A DNA stretch of 64,000 nt from assembly GCF_900099895.1 (NCBI RefSeq), contig NZ_FNDY01000002.1, positions 186,001 through 250,000 of the forward strand. Direction: 5' to 3'. The notes under the pieces were generated by a model that ran no database searches, was not told the origin of the DNA, and worked only from the letters and a program-made list of their open reading frames with translations. The position numbers and the translations under genes are program-made. Numbering within the stretch: the stretch's first letter is position 1; every line of letters begins with the position of its first letter. Source of the stretch: Paenibacillus naphthalenovorans. Lineage in GTDB: Bacteria > Bacillota > Bacilli > Paenibacillales > NBRC-103111. Shown piece after piece: positions 1 to 9,250 of this stretch.

Positions 1-464
1 CCCTCTGTTGTAAACAGCACATAGAATATGCCTACGGCAACGACCCACGAAACAAAGTGCGGCAAATACAGCAGCGTCTGCGCAAACCGTTTAAACATTT
101 CCTTGCGTACCTCATTTAACATCAGGGCCAAAACAATCGGAAGCGGAAAAAAGAACACCAGATTGTAAATCGCGAGCAGCAGCGTATTTCGAAGCAGCAT
201 CCAAAACTGCGGTTCCGAGAAAAATCGTTCGAAATGCTTCAGTCCTACCCACGGGCTCCCCAGGAAGCCCAAATGAGGCTTGTAGTCCTGAAACGCCATG
301 ATCAGGCCCCACATCGGCACATATTTAAATACCAGAAAATACAGCACCCCCGGGAATAAAAGAAAATACAGCCATCGGTCTCTGATGATGTCCCGCATAA
401 GCGGCGACCGTTTGGCCCTGTCGGCCAATATCATGGATGGCTGTGCATCATATCCCTGCTTCAT
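1..464 (-). CDS. Partial sugar ABC transporter permease, LplB type (3' end outside window)
   Basis: The reading frame opens with ATG at 464 (AGGAGG seven bases upstream) and runs off the left edge after about 154 codons, so the C-terminal half is missing. The N-terminus (MKQGYDAQPS) is a charged cytoplasmic tail followed by a membrane segment (WLYFLLFPGVLYFLVFKYVP) and the MAFQDYKPHLG stretch typical of LplB-type polysaccharide/oligosaccharide permeases of Paenibacillus. A second membrane segment (LLLAIYNLVFFFPLPIVLAL) and a third begin before the edge. It would form the channel with a YtcP-like partner and a lipoprotein encoded beyond the window. It has its own promoter and is separate from the operon to its right. 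Confidence 0.85.
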   Translation of the reverse strand, partial: MKQGYDAQPSMILADRAKRSPLMRDIIRDRWLYFLLFPGVLYFLVFKYVPMWGLIMAFQDYKPHLGFLGSPWVGLKHFERFFSEPQFWMLLRNTLLLAIYNLVFFFPLPIVLALMLNEVRKEMFKRFAQTLLYLPHFVSWVVAVGIFYVLFTTE

Positions 465-504
465 CCGACGACCTCCTGACTGGATTAGTACGCAAGTCCG
501 CATT

Positions 505-520
505 TGTAATAGCGCTTACA
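505..520 (-). promoter_or_regulatory. cre-like palindrome at the LplB promoter
   Basis: Minus strand TGTAAGCGCTATTACA is close to the CcpA catabolite-response element (TGNAANCGNNNNCA) and is itself a TGTAA/TTACA palindrome. It overlaps the predicted transcription start, a position suited to repression. It could equally be a site for a local LacI-family regulator. Confidence 0.4.
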
Positions 521-526
521 TTTCAT

Positions 527-555
527 ATCATAGGTTCGGGTATCATGACTGGCAA
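527..555 (-). promoter_or_regulatory. Sigma-A promoter for the LplB-like gene
   Basis: Read on the minus strand, TTGCCA (550-555) and TATGAT (527-532) are separated by exactly 17 bases. Transcription would start near 520, about 55 bases before the permease start codon. Confidence 0.6.
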
Positions 556-684
556 TAGTACTGTTTCAACCATTTCGCTTTAGAGGTAAACATGCCGCCG
601 GAGCAAGGGTTTCCGGCTGTTGAGCCTGGTGTATTATCATTTTTTTCAACCGCATCGTACCGGTTTAACCTGCCGGTTCGGCAG

Positions 685-712
685 CAAAAAAGCCAGCTTA
701 AACAGCTGGCTT
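685..712 (-). terminator. Intrinsic terminator after the YhcH-like gene
   Basis: AGCCAGCT (691-698) pairs with AGCTGGCT (704-711) around a five-base loop. On the minus strand the stem is followed by a T run, just beyond the stop codon at 726. Confidence 0.85.
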
Positions 713-725
713 GTAGCGTTCAATA

Positions 726-2152
<1,427 letters not shown>

Positions 2153-2204
2153 AGGTTTCTCCCTCACTGTCCGATATTTAGGAAGGTTATCTGTACGTGT
2201 GCTG

Positions 2205-3224
2205 CTATAAGGATACCGATATTTTCCTGAATGCGATGCTTTCTCTTTTCCAAGTGTACGTCAGGTACAGATGGTTCCCCTGCGCAATCATGGCAGGATA
2301 AGAAAATTCTCCCTCTTCATCTTCCAGAATGAATTCGCAGCTCCAGGAGCGGCCGTTATCCTTAGATACCATGAATACAAGCGGTGTCCTCGGACCCCAG
2401 TTGACCCCAACCGGGTTGCATACCAATACGAGCATCCCATTATCCAGCTTTACTAGATCGATTCCACTGTTATTATTCGGCAGCGAAGTGGGATAAGCAT
2501 CGCACCAGGTTCGTCCACCATCTGCGGAATCACTGCGATAAATAAAGCCTTCCGTACTGCGGAGCAGCATATGAACTTTGCCCGGTTCGGACTCCCATAG
2601 CGCCGGCTGAATCACGCCTCTGCCCGCAAACGATTGCTCCGAAACCGGAATATCGCTGTCTGTGACGGCTTGGATGCTGCTGTAATCGATATCCGGTATC
2701 CGAATGCCGCCGCTCTTCGTCCAATGGCCTCCCTGATCCTCAGACCGGTCGACAAAAGCCTGCCAAATCCCGTCTTCCGTGGACCCCGGCGCAAGCCATG
2801 TTCCGTCCGCCAATACGATCAGCTTGTTGCGGACCGGCCCCCGGCCGCCCCGGTCCCCCGCAACCAGCTCAACCGGCTCCGACCAGGTCCGTCCTTGATC
2901 CTGAGAAACCTTGAACAGGGTGTACCAGTCTTTCAATAACCGTCCCACTTTGTAAAAAAGGATGAGTTCCCCGTTGTCCTTCATGTGAAAAACAGGATTC
3001 CAATGAGGCAGTCCTTCCTCATCGGCCAGTTGAAACGGAGCCGACCAGCTTTCTCCCTGCCGGCGAGAGCACCAGATGGCCACATCGTCAGCGCCTTCCC
3101 TGCTTCCGCCAAACCATGCGGCCAGCACGTCTCCATTAGGAAGCAATGCCAAATGAGAGGCATGACAGCTGACAAAAGGACGATCGTGATCAAAAATGAG
3201 CTCATGGACTAAGGATGTGAACAT
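2205..3224 (-). CDS. BNR/Asp-box sialidase-like protein, apparently intracellular
   Basis: A 339-residue six-bladed propeller protein of the exo-alpha-sialidase-like family. Asp boxes (S-x-D-x-G-x-x-W) are visible as SQDQGRTW, SEDQGGHW, SADGGRTW and SKDNGRSW. The N-terminal HASHLALLPNGDVLAAWFGGSREG contains the FGG(S)xE-type segment of this family. The start ATG at 3224 has AAAGGAGG upstream. There is no signal peptide or membrane anchor, so it should act in the cytoplasm on something brought in by the ABC transporter encoded just upstream (25-base gap). It could hydrolyse sialosides, or act as a lyase or esterase on another acidic glycan; the family contains many members that are not true sialidases. 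Confidence 0.8.
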   Translation of the reverse strand: MFTSLVHELIFDHDRPFVSCHASHLALLPNGDVLAAWFGGSREGADDVAIWCSRRQGESWSAPFQLADEEGLPHWNPVFHMKDNGELILFYKVGRLLKDWYTLFKVSQDQGRTWSEPVELVAGDRGGRGPVRNKLIVLADGTWLAPGSTEDGIWQAFVDRSEDQGGHWTKSGGIRIPDIDYSSIQAVTDSDIPVSEQSFAGRGVIQPALWESEPGKVHMLLRSTEGFIYRSDSADGGRTWCDAYPTSLPNNNSGIDLVKLDNGMLVLVCNPVGVNWGPRTPLVFMVSKDNGRSWSCEFILEDEEGEFSYPAMIAQGNHLYLTYTWKRESIAFRKISVSL

Positions 3225-3248
3225 CCCCTATTCCTCCTTTTCAAGATT

Positions 3249-4076
3249 CTATCCCTTGATCCCGGTATTGGATATGCCTTCTACGAAGTACCGCTGCAGC
3301 GACAGGAATACGATGACGGAAGGAATAATCGCCATGCAGGCTCCCGCAAGAGAAGTACCGTATTGAAACTGGGCGGTGGAATTGGCGCCGCCCATAAACT
3401 GGGCGATCCCGACGGTTAACGGCTTCAGGCTGTTTTCCCTGATGGCAATCAACGGCCACAGGAAGTTATTCCAGTTCGTAATAAACATCAGAATCGTAAC
3501 CGTAGATATGGCAGGTTTACAGAGCGGCAGCATGATTCTTGCAAAAATGCCGAAATCTTGACAGCCGTCGATGCGCGCCGCTTCTTCAAGCTCGTTCGGG
3601 ATGCTTTTGAAGAAGCTCGTTAAAATAAACACGCTGGTTACGTTTGCGCCGGCTACCAGAATAATGGAAGAATAGGTATTCAAAATACCCAGCTTGGATA
3701 CAAGCAGAAACAGTGGAACAATATACGCTTGAATCGGAATGAGCAGCATCGAAACGACCAGGGTAAAGAGAATTTTTTTGCCTCTGAAATGCAGCCGCCC
3801 GAAAGCATACGCCGCCGGTGTGGTCAAAACCAGAACAAATATCGTAGAGGCGACAGTCATATATACGCTGTTCTTCATCCAGCTTAAATAAGGATAATTT
3901 TGCAATACCATTAAATAATTATCCAGCGTCATTTTATCGGGTATCCATTTGGGAGGATAGCTTACGATATTGGCTTCCGGCTTCAGTGATGAGATCAATG
4001 ACCAGAGCAAAGGAAACAAGAATACGACGCTGGCAAGCAACATGATGATGTATACGGGAATCTTTTTTACATTCAT
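3249..4076 (-). CDS. Carbohydrate ABC transporter permease, MalG type
   Basis: A 275-residue inner-membrane permease with six predicted helices. The EAA loop that docks the ATPase is ELEEAARIDGCQDFGIFARIMLPLCKP, and the C-terminus (QRYFVEGISNTGIKG) is the standard MalG/YurM-type ending. The ATG at 4076 with AGGAG upstream is preferred to a GTG at 4088 that overlaps that site. It pairs with the MalF-type permease ending two bases after position 4089. No ATPase gene is present, so a shared MsmX-type ATPase encoded elsewhere is likely, as is usual for these operons. Confidence 0.93.
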   Translation of the reverse strand: MNVKKIPVYIIMLLASVVFLFPLLWSLISSLKPEANIVSYPPKWIPDKMTLDNYLMVLQNYPYLSWMKNSVYMTVASTIFVLVLTTPAAYAFGRLHFRGKKILFTLVVSMLLIPIQAYIVPLFLLVSKLGILNTYSSIILVAGANVTSVFILTSFFKSIPNELEEAARIDGCQDFGIFARIMLPLCKPAISTVTILMFITNWNNFLWPLIAIRENSLKPLTVGIAQFMGGANSTAQFQYGTSLAGACMAIIPSVIVFLSLQRYFVEGISNTGIKG

Positions 4077-4090
4077 GCTTTCATTCACTC

Positions 4091-4948
4091 CTAGTCATCC
4101 AGCTTCAGCAATTTCGATTGCAATTGAACCATCAGGACCAACATCGCAAGAATGGCGATGCCGATGGCGGAACCGTAGCCAAGGTTATAGTTCTGGAATG
4201 CGGTTCCATACAAATACTGAACAAGCGTAAGCGTTGCCGTTCCAGGTCCGCCGTTGGTCATGACAAAAATCTGGTCAAAGATTTGAATGGTGTTAATCAG
4301 CGTTAAAGTAATGATCATCGAGGTAATCGGCTTTAAAAGCGGCAGTGTAATTTTCATAAACGTCTGGTATTTGTTGGCCCCGTCAATGGTGGATGCCTCA
4401 TACAAATCCTTTGAAATGTCCTGCAGGCCCGCCAAGTACAAGATCATATTGTAGCCGAGATAAGACCATACGGTAACAATCGCTACGGAGAAAAGCGCAT
4501 ATTTTTCATTCGTTAACCATTCTACCGGCGCCATGCCCAACCATTTCAAATAATAATTCAAAATCCCGAAATTGTTATCGTACAACCAGTTCCAGATAAT
4601 TCCCACCACCGCCGGGATCAGAATATACGGAACAATGGATATGGTTCTGACGGCATTGCGGAACCGCAGCTTTTGGTTAAGCAGCACGGCCAGCAGCAGA
4701 CTGAAGATCACCAGCGGAGGCAAAGTCATGAGCAAAAAAAACAAGGTGTTCTTTAAAGCAACATAAAAAATAGGGTCACGAAAAAGCTTCGTGAAATTGT
4801 CCAAACCGGCAAACGTCGCGTCGCCTACGATATTCCATTTCAGAAAACCGACAAACAGCCCGGCTACGCTCGGTCCGAAACGAAAGACAACGAATATCAA
4901 CAAGTAAGGCAATAAAAACAACGCGGCAACCTTTCCTTGTCTTCTCAT
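4091..4948 (-). CDS. Sugar ABC transporter permease, MalF type
   Basis: A 285-residue permease with an N-terminal helix (VAALFLLPYLLIFVVFRFGP) and the binding-protein-dependent transport domain. The EAA motif is seen in DLYEASTIDGANKYQTFMKITLPLLKP, and the conserved IFDQIFVMTNGGPG segment follows. It forms a heterodimeric channel with the MalG-type protein downstream; the binding lipoprotein is encoded upstream across an 87-base gap holding a small stem-loop. Confidence 0.93.
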   Translation of the reverse strand: MRRQGKVAALFLLPYLLIFVVFRFGPSVAGLFVGFLKWNIVGDATFAGLDNFTKLFRDPIFYVALKNTLFFLLMTLPPLVIFSLLLAVLLNQKLRFRNAVRTISIVPYILIPAVVGIIWNWLYDNNFGILNYYLKWLGMAPVEWLTNEKYALFSVAIVTVWSYLGYNMILYLAGLQDISKDLYEASTIDGANKYQTFMKITLPLLKPITSMIITLTLINTIQIFDQIFVMTNGGPGTATLTLVQYLYGTAFQNYNLGYGSAIGIAILAMLVLMVQLQSKLLKLDD

Positions 4949-4999
4949 AAAGTCTACAACCCTTCCGCAAATAATATCAGCTTACGTAGAAGGGATACA

Positions 5000-5016
5000 G
5001 CCGGCATACTGCCGGC
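5000..5016 (-). other. Intercistronic stem-loop between binding protein and permease genes
   Basis: GCCGGCA and TGCCGGC form a perfect seven-base stem with a three-base loop and no T run. Such hairpins commonly stabilise the upstream binding-protein message relative to the permease part of an operon. Confidence 0.45.
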
Positions 5017-5035
5017 CGCATCCATGTAACCAGGT

Positions 5036-6367
5036 TTACCTGTCAGCCAAAATGGCATTCATGTCTGCTTGCAGCTTTCTCGCAATTTCAAGCGGATCTT
5101 TGTTATTCAGTACGGCGTCTTGAGCTGCAGTCAAAATCGGGCTCGGTGCCGTGCTGGAGAACAATTGGGTTGCCTTAGGATGGGACGGCAGGAGCACCGA
5201 ATGATCCAAGCTTTGTACGAAGGCCTCTCTTCCAGGGAGCTTCTTGGCCGCTTCCATTCCATTGTTATTGGAAGGCAGCTGACCCGATTTAGCCCAATCA
5301 TTGATGTTTTTATCCAACCACTGGACGAATTCGACAGCGGCTGCTTTTTGGCTTGGATCGGCTTTGTCGTTAACCGGGAAGGTCAGAATCTCTGCTGCCC
5401 CCCACGCCGCCGGTTTCTCGAAGACTTGCGGATACGGAGCGCTGCCCCATTTGATGTTAGAGGCTTCCAGCTTAGGCATTTGCCAAGGACCGTCTATGAA
5501 CATCGCTACTTTCCCCGTAGTGAAATCGTCTACAGGAGACTTTTGCCCCTTCGGAACGATTTTGTGCTTGAAGATCAGATCCTGCAGGAAGCCGAAGGCT
5601 TTAGCGGCTTTCTGTTCATCCAGCTCCAATTTCGTCATGCTCTCCGTAAACGGGTTGCCGCCCTGTTGGTTAATCAGAGCATACACCTGGTAGAAAGAAT
5701 GATGATTCATGCCAAAGCCCAAACCGTACTGCACAATATTATTTTCATCGAAACCGCTTTCGTTAGGATGCTTGCCGTTTTTGTCCACGGTCAGCTTCTG
5801 GCCGATGGCAATCAGTTCTTCCCCTGTTTTCGGCGGAGCCGTAATTCCGGCTTTGGCTAACAATTCCGTGTTATAGAAAAGACCGTGCATGTGAACATCC
5901 AAAGGTACGGCGTATTGCTTCTCTTTATAGAACGTTCCTTCCCATGCGAACTCCGAATAATCCGATTTGTTCAGCTTCGCCGTTTCCACGGGCTTGGGAT
6001 CCAAGACGCCCATCTCCACAAATTGTCCGAGCTCGAACGGGTGCATAGCCAGTACATCCGGAGGATGTCCGCCTCTCATCTCCGTCAAAAATTTTGTAAA
6101 CAGCGGAGTCCATTGCATGGATGAAAATTCAACATGAATTTTATTCTGTTCAGCATTAAATTTTTCGACCAGACCCTTCATCGTCTCTAGGTCGGGACCG
6201 GTCCAACCGCCCCAATAATCGATCCTGATCGGACCGCTTTGCTGCGAGGTACCGCCTGCTGCGTTATTTTCCCCCGCTGGCTGCCCGCCATTGCTTTGGC
6301 ATGCCGTAAATACGGTCGTCATCAATGCGGCTGAGGCAAGAACTAAAGACACCCTTTTGAGCTTCAT
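5036..6367 (-). CDS. Sugar ABC transporter substrate-binding lipoprotein (family 1)
   Basis: A 443-residue extracellular solute-binding protein from ATG 6367 (GGAGG seven bases upstream; the open frame continues to 6385 without a better start). The N-terminus MKLKRVSLVLASAALM ends in a lipobox-like VFTAC, followed by a flexible Gly/Gln/Asn-rich linker, so it should be lipid-anchored outside the membrane. IRIDYWGGWTGPD and DVLAMHPFELGQFVEMGVLDP are typical of MalE/UgpB-like proteins, and the C-terminal LEIARKLQADMNAILADR also fits. It delivers substrate to the two permeases downstream. It starts the structural operon, with two LacI genes directly upstream. Confidence 0.93.
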   Translation of the reverse strand: MKLKRVSLVLASAALMTTVFTACQSNGGQPAGENNAAGGTSQQSGPIRIDYWGGWTGPDLETMKGLVEKFNAEQNKIHVEFSSMQWTPLFTKFLTEMRGGHPPDVLAMHPFELGQFVEMGVLDPKPVETAKLNKSDYSEFAWEGTFYKEKQYAVPLDVHMHGLFYNTELLAKAGITAPPKTGEELIAIGQKLTVDKNGKHPNESGFDENNIVQYGLGFGMNHHSFYQVYALINQQGGNPFTESMTKLELDEQKAAKAFGFLQDLIFKHKIVPKGQKSPVDDFTTGKVAMFIDGPWQMPKLEASNIKWGSAPYPQVFEKPAAWGAAEILTFPVNDKADPSQKAAAVEFVQWLDKNINDWAKSGQLPSNNNGMEAAKKLPGREAFVQSLDHSVLLPSHPKATQLFSSTAPSPILTAAQDAVLNNKDPLEIARKLQADMNAILADR

Positions 6368-6462
6368 ACAAGTTCCTCCAGTCATAAATTTATATATCTT
6401 AAAGAGCTTTGATCCGGAAATGAGAATATGAAATCAAAGCTGCTTTTAAGCCCTGTATGATA

Positions 6463-6476
6463 AAGCGTTTACTTCA
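6463..6476 (-). promoter_or_regulatory. LacI/cre-like operator upstream of the binding-protein gene
   Basis: Minus strand AGTAAACGCTTTAT lies about 95 bases before the start codon. It resembles both cre and the AAAACGCTTATT found inside the promoter of the LacI gene upstream, so either CcpA or the local regulators could bind it. Confidence 0.4.
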
Positions 6477-6482
6477 AAATAC

Positions 6483-6505
6483 GAGAAGGCGGGTTCACCT
6501 TCTCA
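6483..6505 (-). terminator. Hairpin after the first LacI gene
   Basis: GAGAAGG and CCTTCTC form a seven-base stem with a nine-base loop just beyond the stop at 6514. The T stretch after it on the minus strand is short, so this may be a weak terminator between regulator and transport operon. Confidence 0.5.
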
Positions 6506-6513
6506 ACAGAACA

Positions 6514-7545
6514 TTAGCGTTTTCCATTCCCTCCGCAAGACTTGCGGATCACCAAATGTGATTCGAACAATTTGTGAACCGATTCATGGGATTTATACTG
6601 CATCAAATCGGTCAGCACCTTGACACACTCCGCCGCCATCTCTTCAACAGGCAAATGGACCGTGGACAGCGTCGGAATCGTAAACCGCGTCACTTCGTCA
6701 TCGTCATGGCCTACAATCTCCATGTCTTCGGGAATTCTCTTGCCGGCTTCCGTTAATGCCATCAAAGCTCCGACGGACATTTGATCGCTGATGGAAAACA
6801 GCGCCGTAGGCAGGTCTCCGCTTGCCAGCATCTGCCGGATCGCTTGATAACCGCCTTTTTCCGAGAAATCCGAATACACGATATGCCGGTCTGCAATCTC
6901 CATACCCAGCTCGCGGGCCTTCGACAAAAAGCCTTCCATTCGGAGGCGAATCGCCGAAGAGGACACATCCGGAACAATAAGCCCAACTTGTCGATGATCA
7001 CGACTAGCAAACAGCATGGCCACTTCCTCGCCCGTCTTTTGGCTGTCGACATTCACCCAGGAATACTTGCTTGAGCTTCGCTGATAAAGCACGATGGGAA
7101 CCATAGGGTTTGCTTGCTCCAAATATTCTTCATCATCCTCGGTGGCATTGGCAATAATCGCTCCGTTAAACCGGGTTCCTGTAATCAGGCTGCGTACTTC
7201 ATGCAGTCTTGTGCCTACAAACGGTTGGATCAGTAGTTCATACTCTTGGTCCAAAAGGGCAAATGAATGTTGAAGCCCTTTCAAAAACCGGTTGATCAGG
7301 GCTGCACGGGTGTCGATCGACCAAAACAAAGCGATGATCGGCAGAACGGTTTCACCGCCACTGCGCAGCCGTCTTGCGGAAATATTCGGCTGGTAATTCA
7401 AGCTTTTGGCAGCCTCCCACACTTTTTGCTGCGTAAGGGCCGAGATCCGGTATTGATCGCCTTTGCCGTTAAGCACCATGGAAGCGGTGCCTTGGGACAC
7501 ATTCGCAAGCTGTGCAATTTCCTTTATGCTGGCTATACCTCTCAC
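6514..7545 (-). CDS. LacI-family transcriptional regulator (paralogue 1)
   Basis: A 343-residue repressor with N-terminal HTH (IASIKEIAQLANVSQGTASMVLNGKG), the hinge helix near NYQPNISARRLRSGG, and a periplasmic-binding-like sensor domain. It is about 70% identical by eye to the LacI protein encoded just upstream. The start is odd: the paralogue begins ATGGCCAGC, whereas the matching position here reads ATAGCCAGC, leaving GTG at 7545 as the nearest conventional start, and that GTG overlaps the apparent ribosome binding site. It probably controls the sugar operon downstream, and itself through the repeats at 7571-7609. Confidence 0.9.
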   Translation of the reverse strand: MRGIASIKEIAQLANVSQGTASMVLNGKGDQYRISALTQQKVWEAAKSLNYQPNISARRLRSGGETVLPIIALFWSIDTRAALINRFLKGLQHSFALLDQEYELLIQPFVGTRLHEVRSLITGTRFNGAIIANATEDDEEYLEQANPMVPIVLYQRSSSKYSWVNVDSQKTGEEVAMLFASRDHRQVGLIVPDVSSSAIRLRMEGFLSKARELGMEIADRHIVYSDFSEKGGYQAIRQMLASGDLPTALFSISDQMSVGALMALTEAGKRIPEDMEIVGHDDDEVTRFTIPTLSTVHLPVEEMAAECVKVLTDLMQYKSHESVHKLFESHLVIRKSCGGNGKR

Positions 7546-7570
7546 CTCGTTGCCGTAGTATCCACAAACT

Positions 7571-7609
7571 GCTAATACGTTTTGCTAATACGTTTTGCTA
7601 ATACGTTTT
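7571..7609 (-). repeat. Three perfect 13-bp tandem repeats at the LacI-1 transcription start
   Basis: Three head-to-tail copies of GCTAATACGTTTT occupy 7571-7583, 7584-7596 and 7597-7609. They lie at and just after the predicted transcription start. A single copy (CTAATACGTTTT) sits at the same relative place in the paralogue promoter (8859-8870), which suggests operators for autoregulation. Confidence 0.75.
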
Positions 7610-7610
7610 T

Positions 7611-7639
7611 AGTATATTTAATAAGCGTTTTCATGTCAA
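7611..7639 (-). promoter_or_regulatory. Consensus sigma-A promoter of LacI-1 gene
   Basis: Minus strand TTGACA (7634-7639) and TATACT (7611-7616) with a 17-base spacer. The spacer contains AAAACGCTTATT, a LacI/cre-like half-palindrome. Confidence 0.8.
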
Positions 7640-7790
7640 CGACTTTTTCGATTGGCAAGTCCCTAAAATAAAAAAAACTCCGATCGGAGAATTTCTCAGT
7701 TCCCTTTAACGTTTTAGTGAACTTAGTACCGTTAAAAAAAGCTTTCCCTCATGTCTTAACGACTTGAGCGAAAGCCCTTTCCCCGCTTCT

Positions 7791-8810
7791 TTATTTAAAC
7801 CCGCCGCAGGAGCTGCGGATAACCATGTGCGTTTCAAAAATTTTCGTTAACGGCCCGACCGCTTTGTGGTGCATCAAATCCGTCAGCATGCTCACACACT
7901 CGCCCGCCATCTCTTCAACCGGCAAATGGACCGTGGATAACGCCGGGATCGTATATTGCGTCACCTCATCATTGTCATAACCGACGATTTCGATCTCTTC
8001 CGGTACTCTCCTGCCGAATTCGTTCAATGCCGATAACGTGCCGACGGCCATCTGGTCGCTAATCACAAACAAGGCCGTTGGCGGCTCTTTACCAGAGGAC
8101 AGAAGCCGCCGGACCGCCTCGTATCCTCCATGCTCGGAAAATTCCGAGAATACGATATGCTCCGGCGCTGCCTCCAAACCTAATTCGGAAGCCTTCGCCA
8201 AAAAACCTTCCTTGCGTAGCCGGATGGCTTTGGAAGAGACATCGGGCACAATAGCCCCGACGGTCCGGTGTCCCCGGCCGGCAAACAGGCGGGCGACTTC
8301 CTCTCCGGATTTATAGCTGTCGACATAAACCGAAGAATACCGGGTGGAGCTTCTTTGGTATAAGACAATCGGGACGTTGAACTGTGTCTGCTCCAGAAAT
8401 GCCTCGTCTTGCTCCGTCGGGTTTGCGATGATCGCGCCGTTGAACCGTGTGCCTGTGGCCAGGCTTTGCACTTCGTGCAGCTTTGTTCCCACATAAGGCT
8501 GAATCAGCATTTCGTATTCACCTTCAATATCCAAAAGCTTTTGCTGAAACCCCTTCAAAAAGCGGCTGATCAGCACCGTCCGGGTATCCAGCGCCCAAAA
8601 CAAGGCAATGATCGGCAGTACAGTTTCGCCTCCGCTGCGCAGACGTCTTGCGGAAATATTCGGCTGGTAATTCAATTGTCTGGCCGCTTCCCAAATTCTT
8701 TGCTGCGTTACTGCAGAAATCCGATACTGCTCTCCCTTGCCGTTGAGCACCATGGAAGCCGTGCTCTGCGATACGTTAGCCAACCGGGCGATTTCTCTTA
8801 TGCTGGCCAT
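7791..8810 (-). CDS. LacI-family transcriptional regulator (paralogue 2)
   Basis: A 339-residue LacI-family protein starting MASIREIARLANVSQSTASM (GGGGTG upstream of ATG 8810). It has the HTH and hinge (YQPNISARRLRSGGETV) and a full sensor domain. The sequence between hinge and sensor is almost identical to the neighbouring paralogue, so this is a tandem duplication followed by divergence. The two may bind related operators but sense different ligands. A 245-base gap with terminator-poor, repeat-bearing sequence separates them, and each has its own promoter. Confidence 0.93.
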   Translation of the reverse strand: MASIREIARLANVSQSTASMVLNGKGEQYRISAVTQQRIWEAARQLNYQPNISARRLRSGGETVLPIIALFWALDTRTVLISRFLKGFQQKLLDIEGEYEMLIQPYVGTKLHEVQSLATGTRFNGAIIANPTEQDEAFLEQTQFNVPIVLYQRSSTRYSSVYVDSYKSGEEVARLFAGRGHRTVGAIVPDVSSKAIRLRKEGFLAKASELGLEAAPEHIVFSEFSEHGGYEAVRRLLSSGKEPPTALFVISDQMAVGTLSALNEFGRRVPEEIEIVGYDNDEVTQYTIPALSTVHLPVEEMAGECVSMLTDLMHHKAVGPLTKIFETHMVIRSSCGGFK

Positions 8811-8858
8811 TCGGTTAACACCCCGTTACCTGTATATTAGCGGTTATTGCCGATGAAC

Positions 8859-8904
8859 CTAATACGTTTTACTAATATTACTCGTCAAATCCATTTCATG
8901 TCAA
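8859..8904 (-). promoter_or_regulatory. Promoter and operator-like site of LacI-2 gene
   Basis: TTGACA (8899-8904, minus strand) and TAATAT (8875-8880) are 18 bases apart. CTAATACGTTTT (8859-8870), the unit repeated three times in the sister promoter, overlaps the predicted start of transcription. Confidence 0.65.
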
Positions 8905-9003
8905 TAATAGGGTGAAGGAAGGGAACTGGGGATAAAATTACATGATCTGAATGTTTCCGTTCATTTTTTGAATGAAACCGCAAACAATCATAAGCACGAA
9001 AAC

Positions 9004-9035
9004 AGAGCAGCACGGCATGATACTCCGCACTGCTC
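9004..9035. terminator. Bidirectional hairpin after the cstA operon
   Basis: GAGCAG-CA-CGG pairs with CCG-CA-CTGCTC around a loop. T-rich sequence follows on both strands. It lies just past the stop of the small YbdD-type gene. Confidence 0.65.
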
Positions 9036-9049
9036 CGATTTTTTGTTTT

Positions 9050-9250
9050 TTAACAACAGCGATTGACTTTCCCGCTTTCGTATCGCTCCTTCAGGGACAG
9101 CATATAGAACTCTTTTTCCGTCAAGGGCGTTTGATCCGGGTGGTGGTCCTGTTGATGCTTTATATATTTCTCATAATCCGGAATGTTGAAAATAACCTTG
9201 ATCGTCGCCTTGGCTTTGTTCGCAAATCCCGTTAGGTTTACCATCGGCAT
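9050..9250 (-). CDS. YbdD/YjiX-family small protein, CstA partner
   Basis: A 64-66 residue protein whose core (FNIPDYEKYIKHQQDHHPDQTP, split here by family position, then LTEKEFYMLSLKERY and a C-terminal CC) matches the short YbdD/YjiX family (Pfam Sel_put) found directly after CstA/BtsT transporters. The ATG at 9250 overlaps the cstA stop (TGATG); an alternative ATG at 9244 is equally near the GGAG. The family is needed for, or modulates, pyruvate/peptide uptake by the transporter; the mechanism is not established here. Confidence 0.85.
   Translation of the reverse strand: MPMVNLTGFANKAKATIKVIFNIPDYEKYIKHQQDHHPDQTPLTEKEFYMLSLKERYESGKVNRCC

Noticed and set aside
5069-5860. 263-aa open frame on the plus strand
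   Set aside because: It is antisense to the binding-protein gene, lacks a ribosome binding site and reads like a shadow frame (Arg/Leu/Phe rich).
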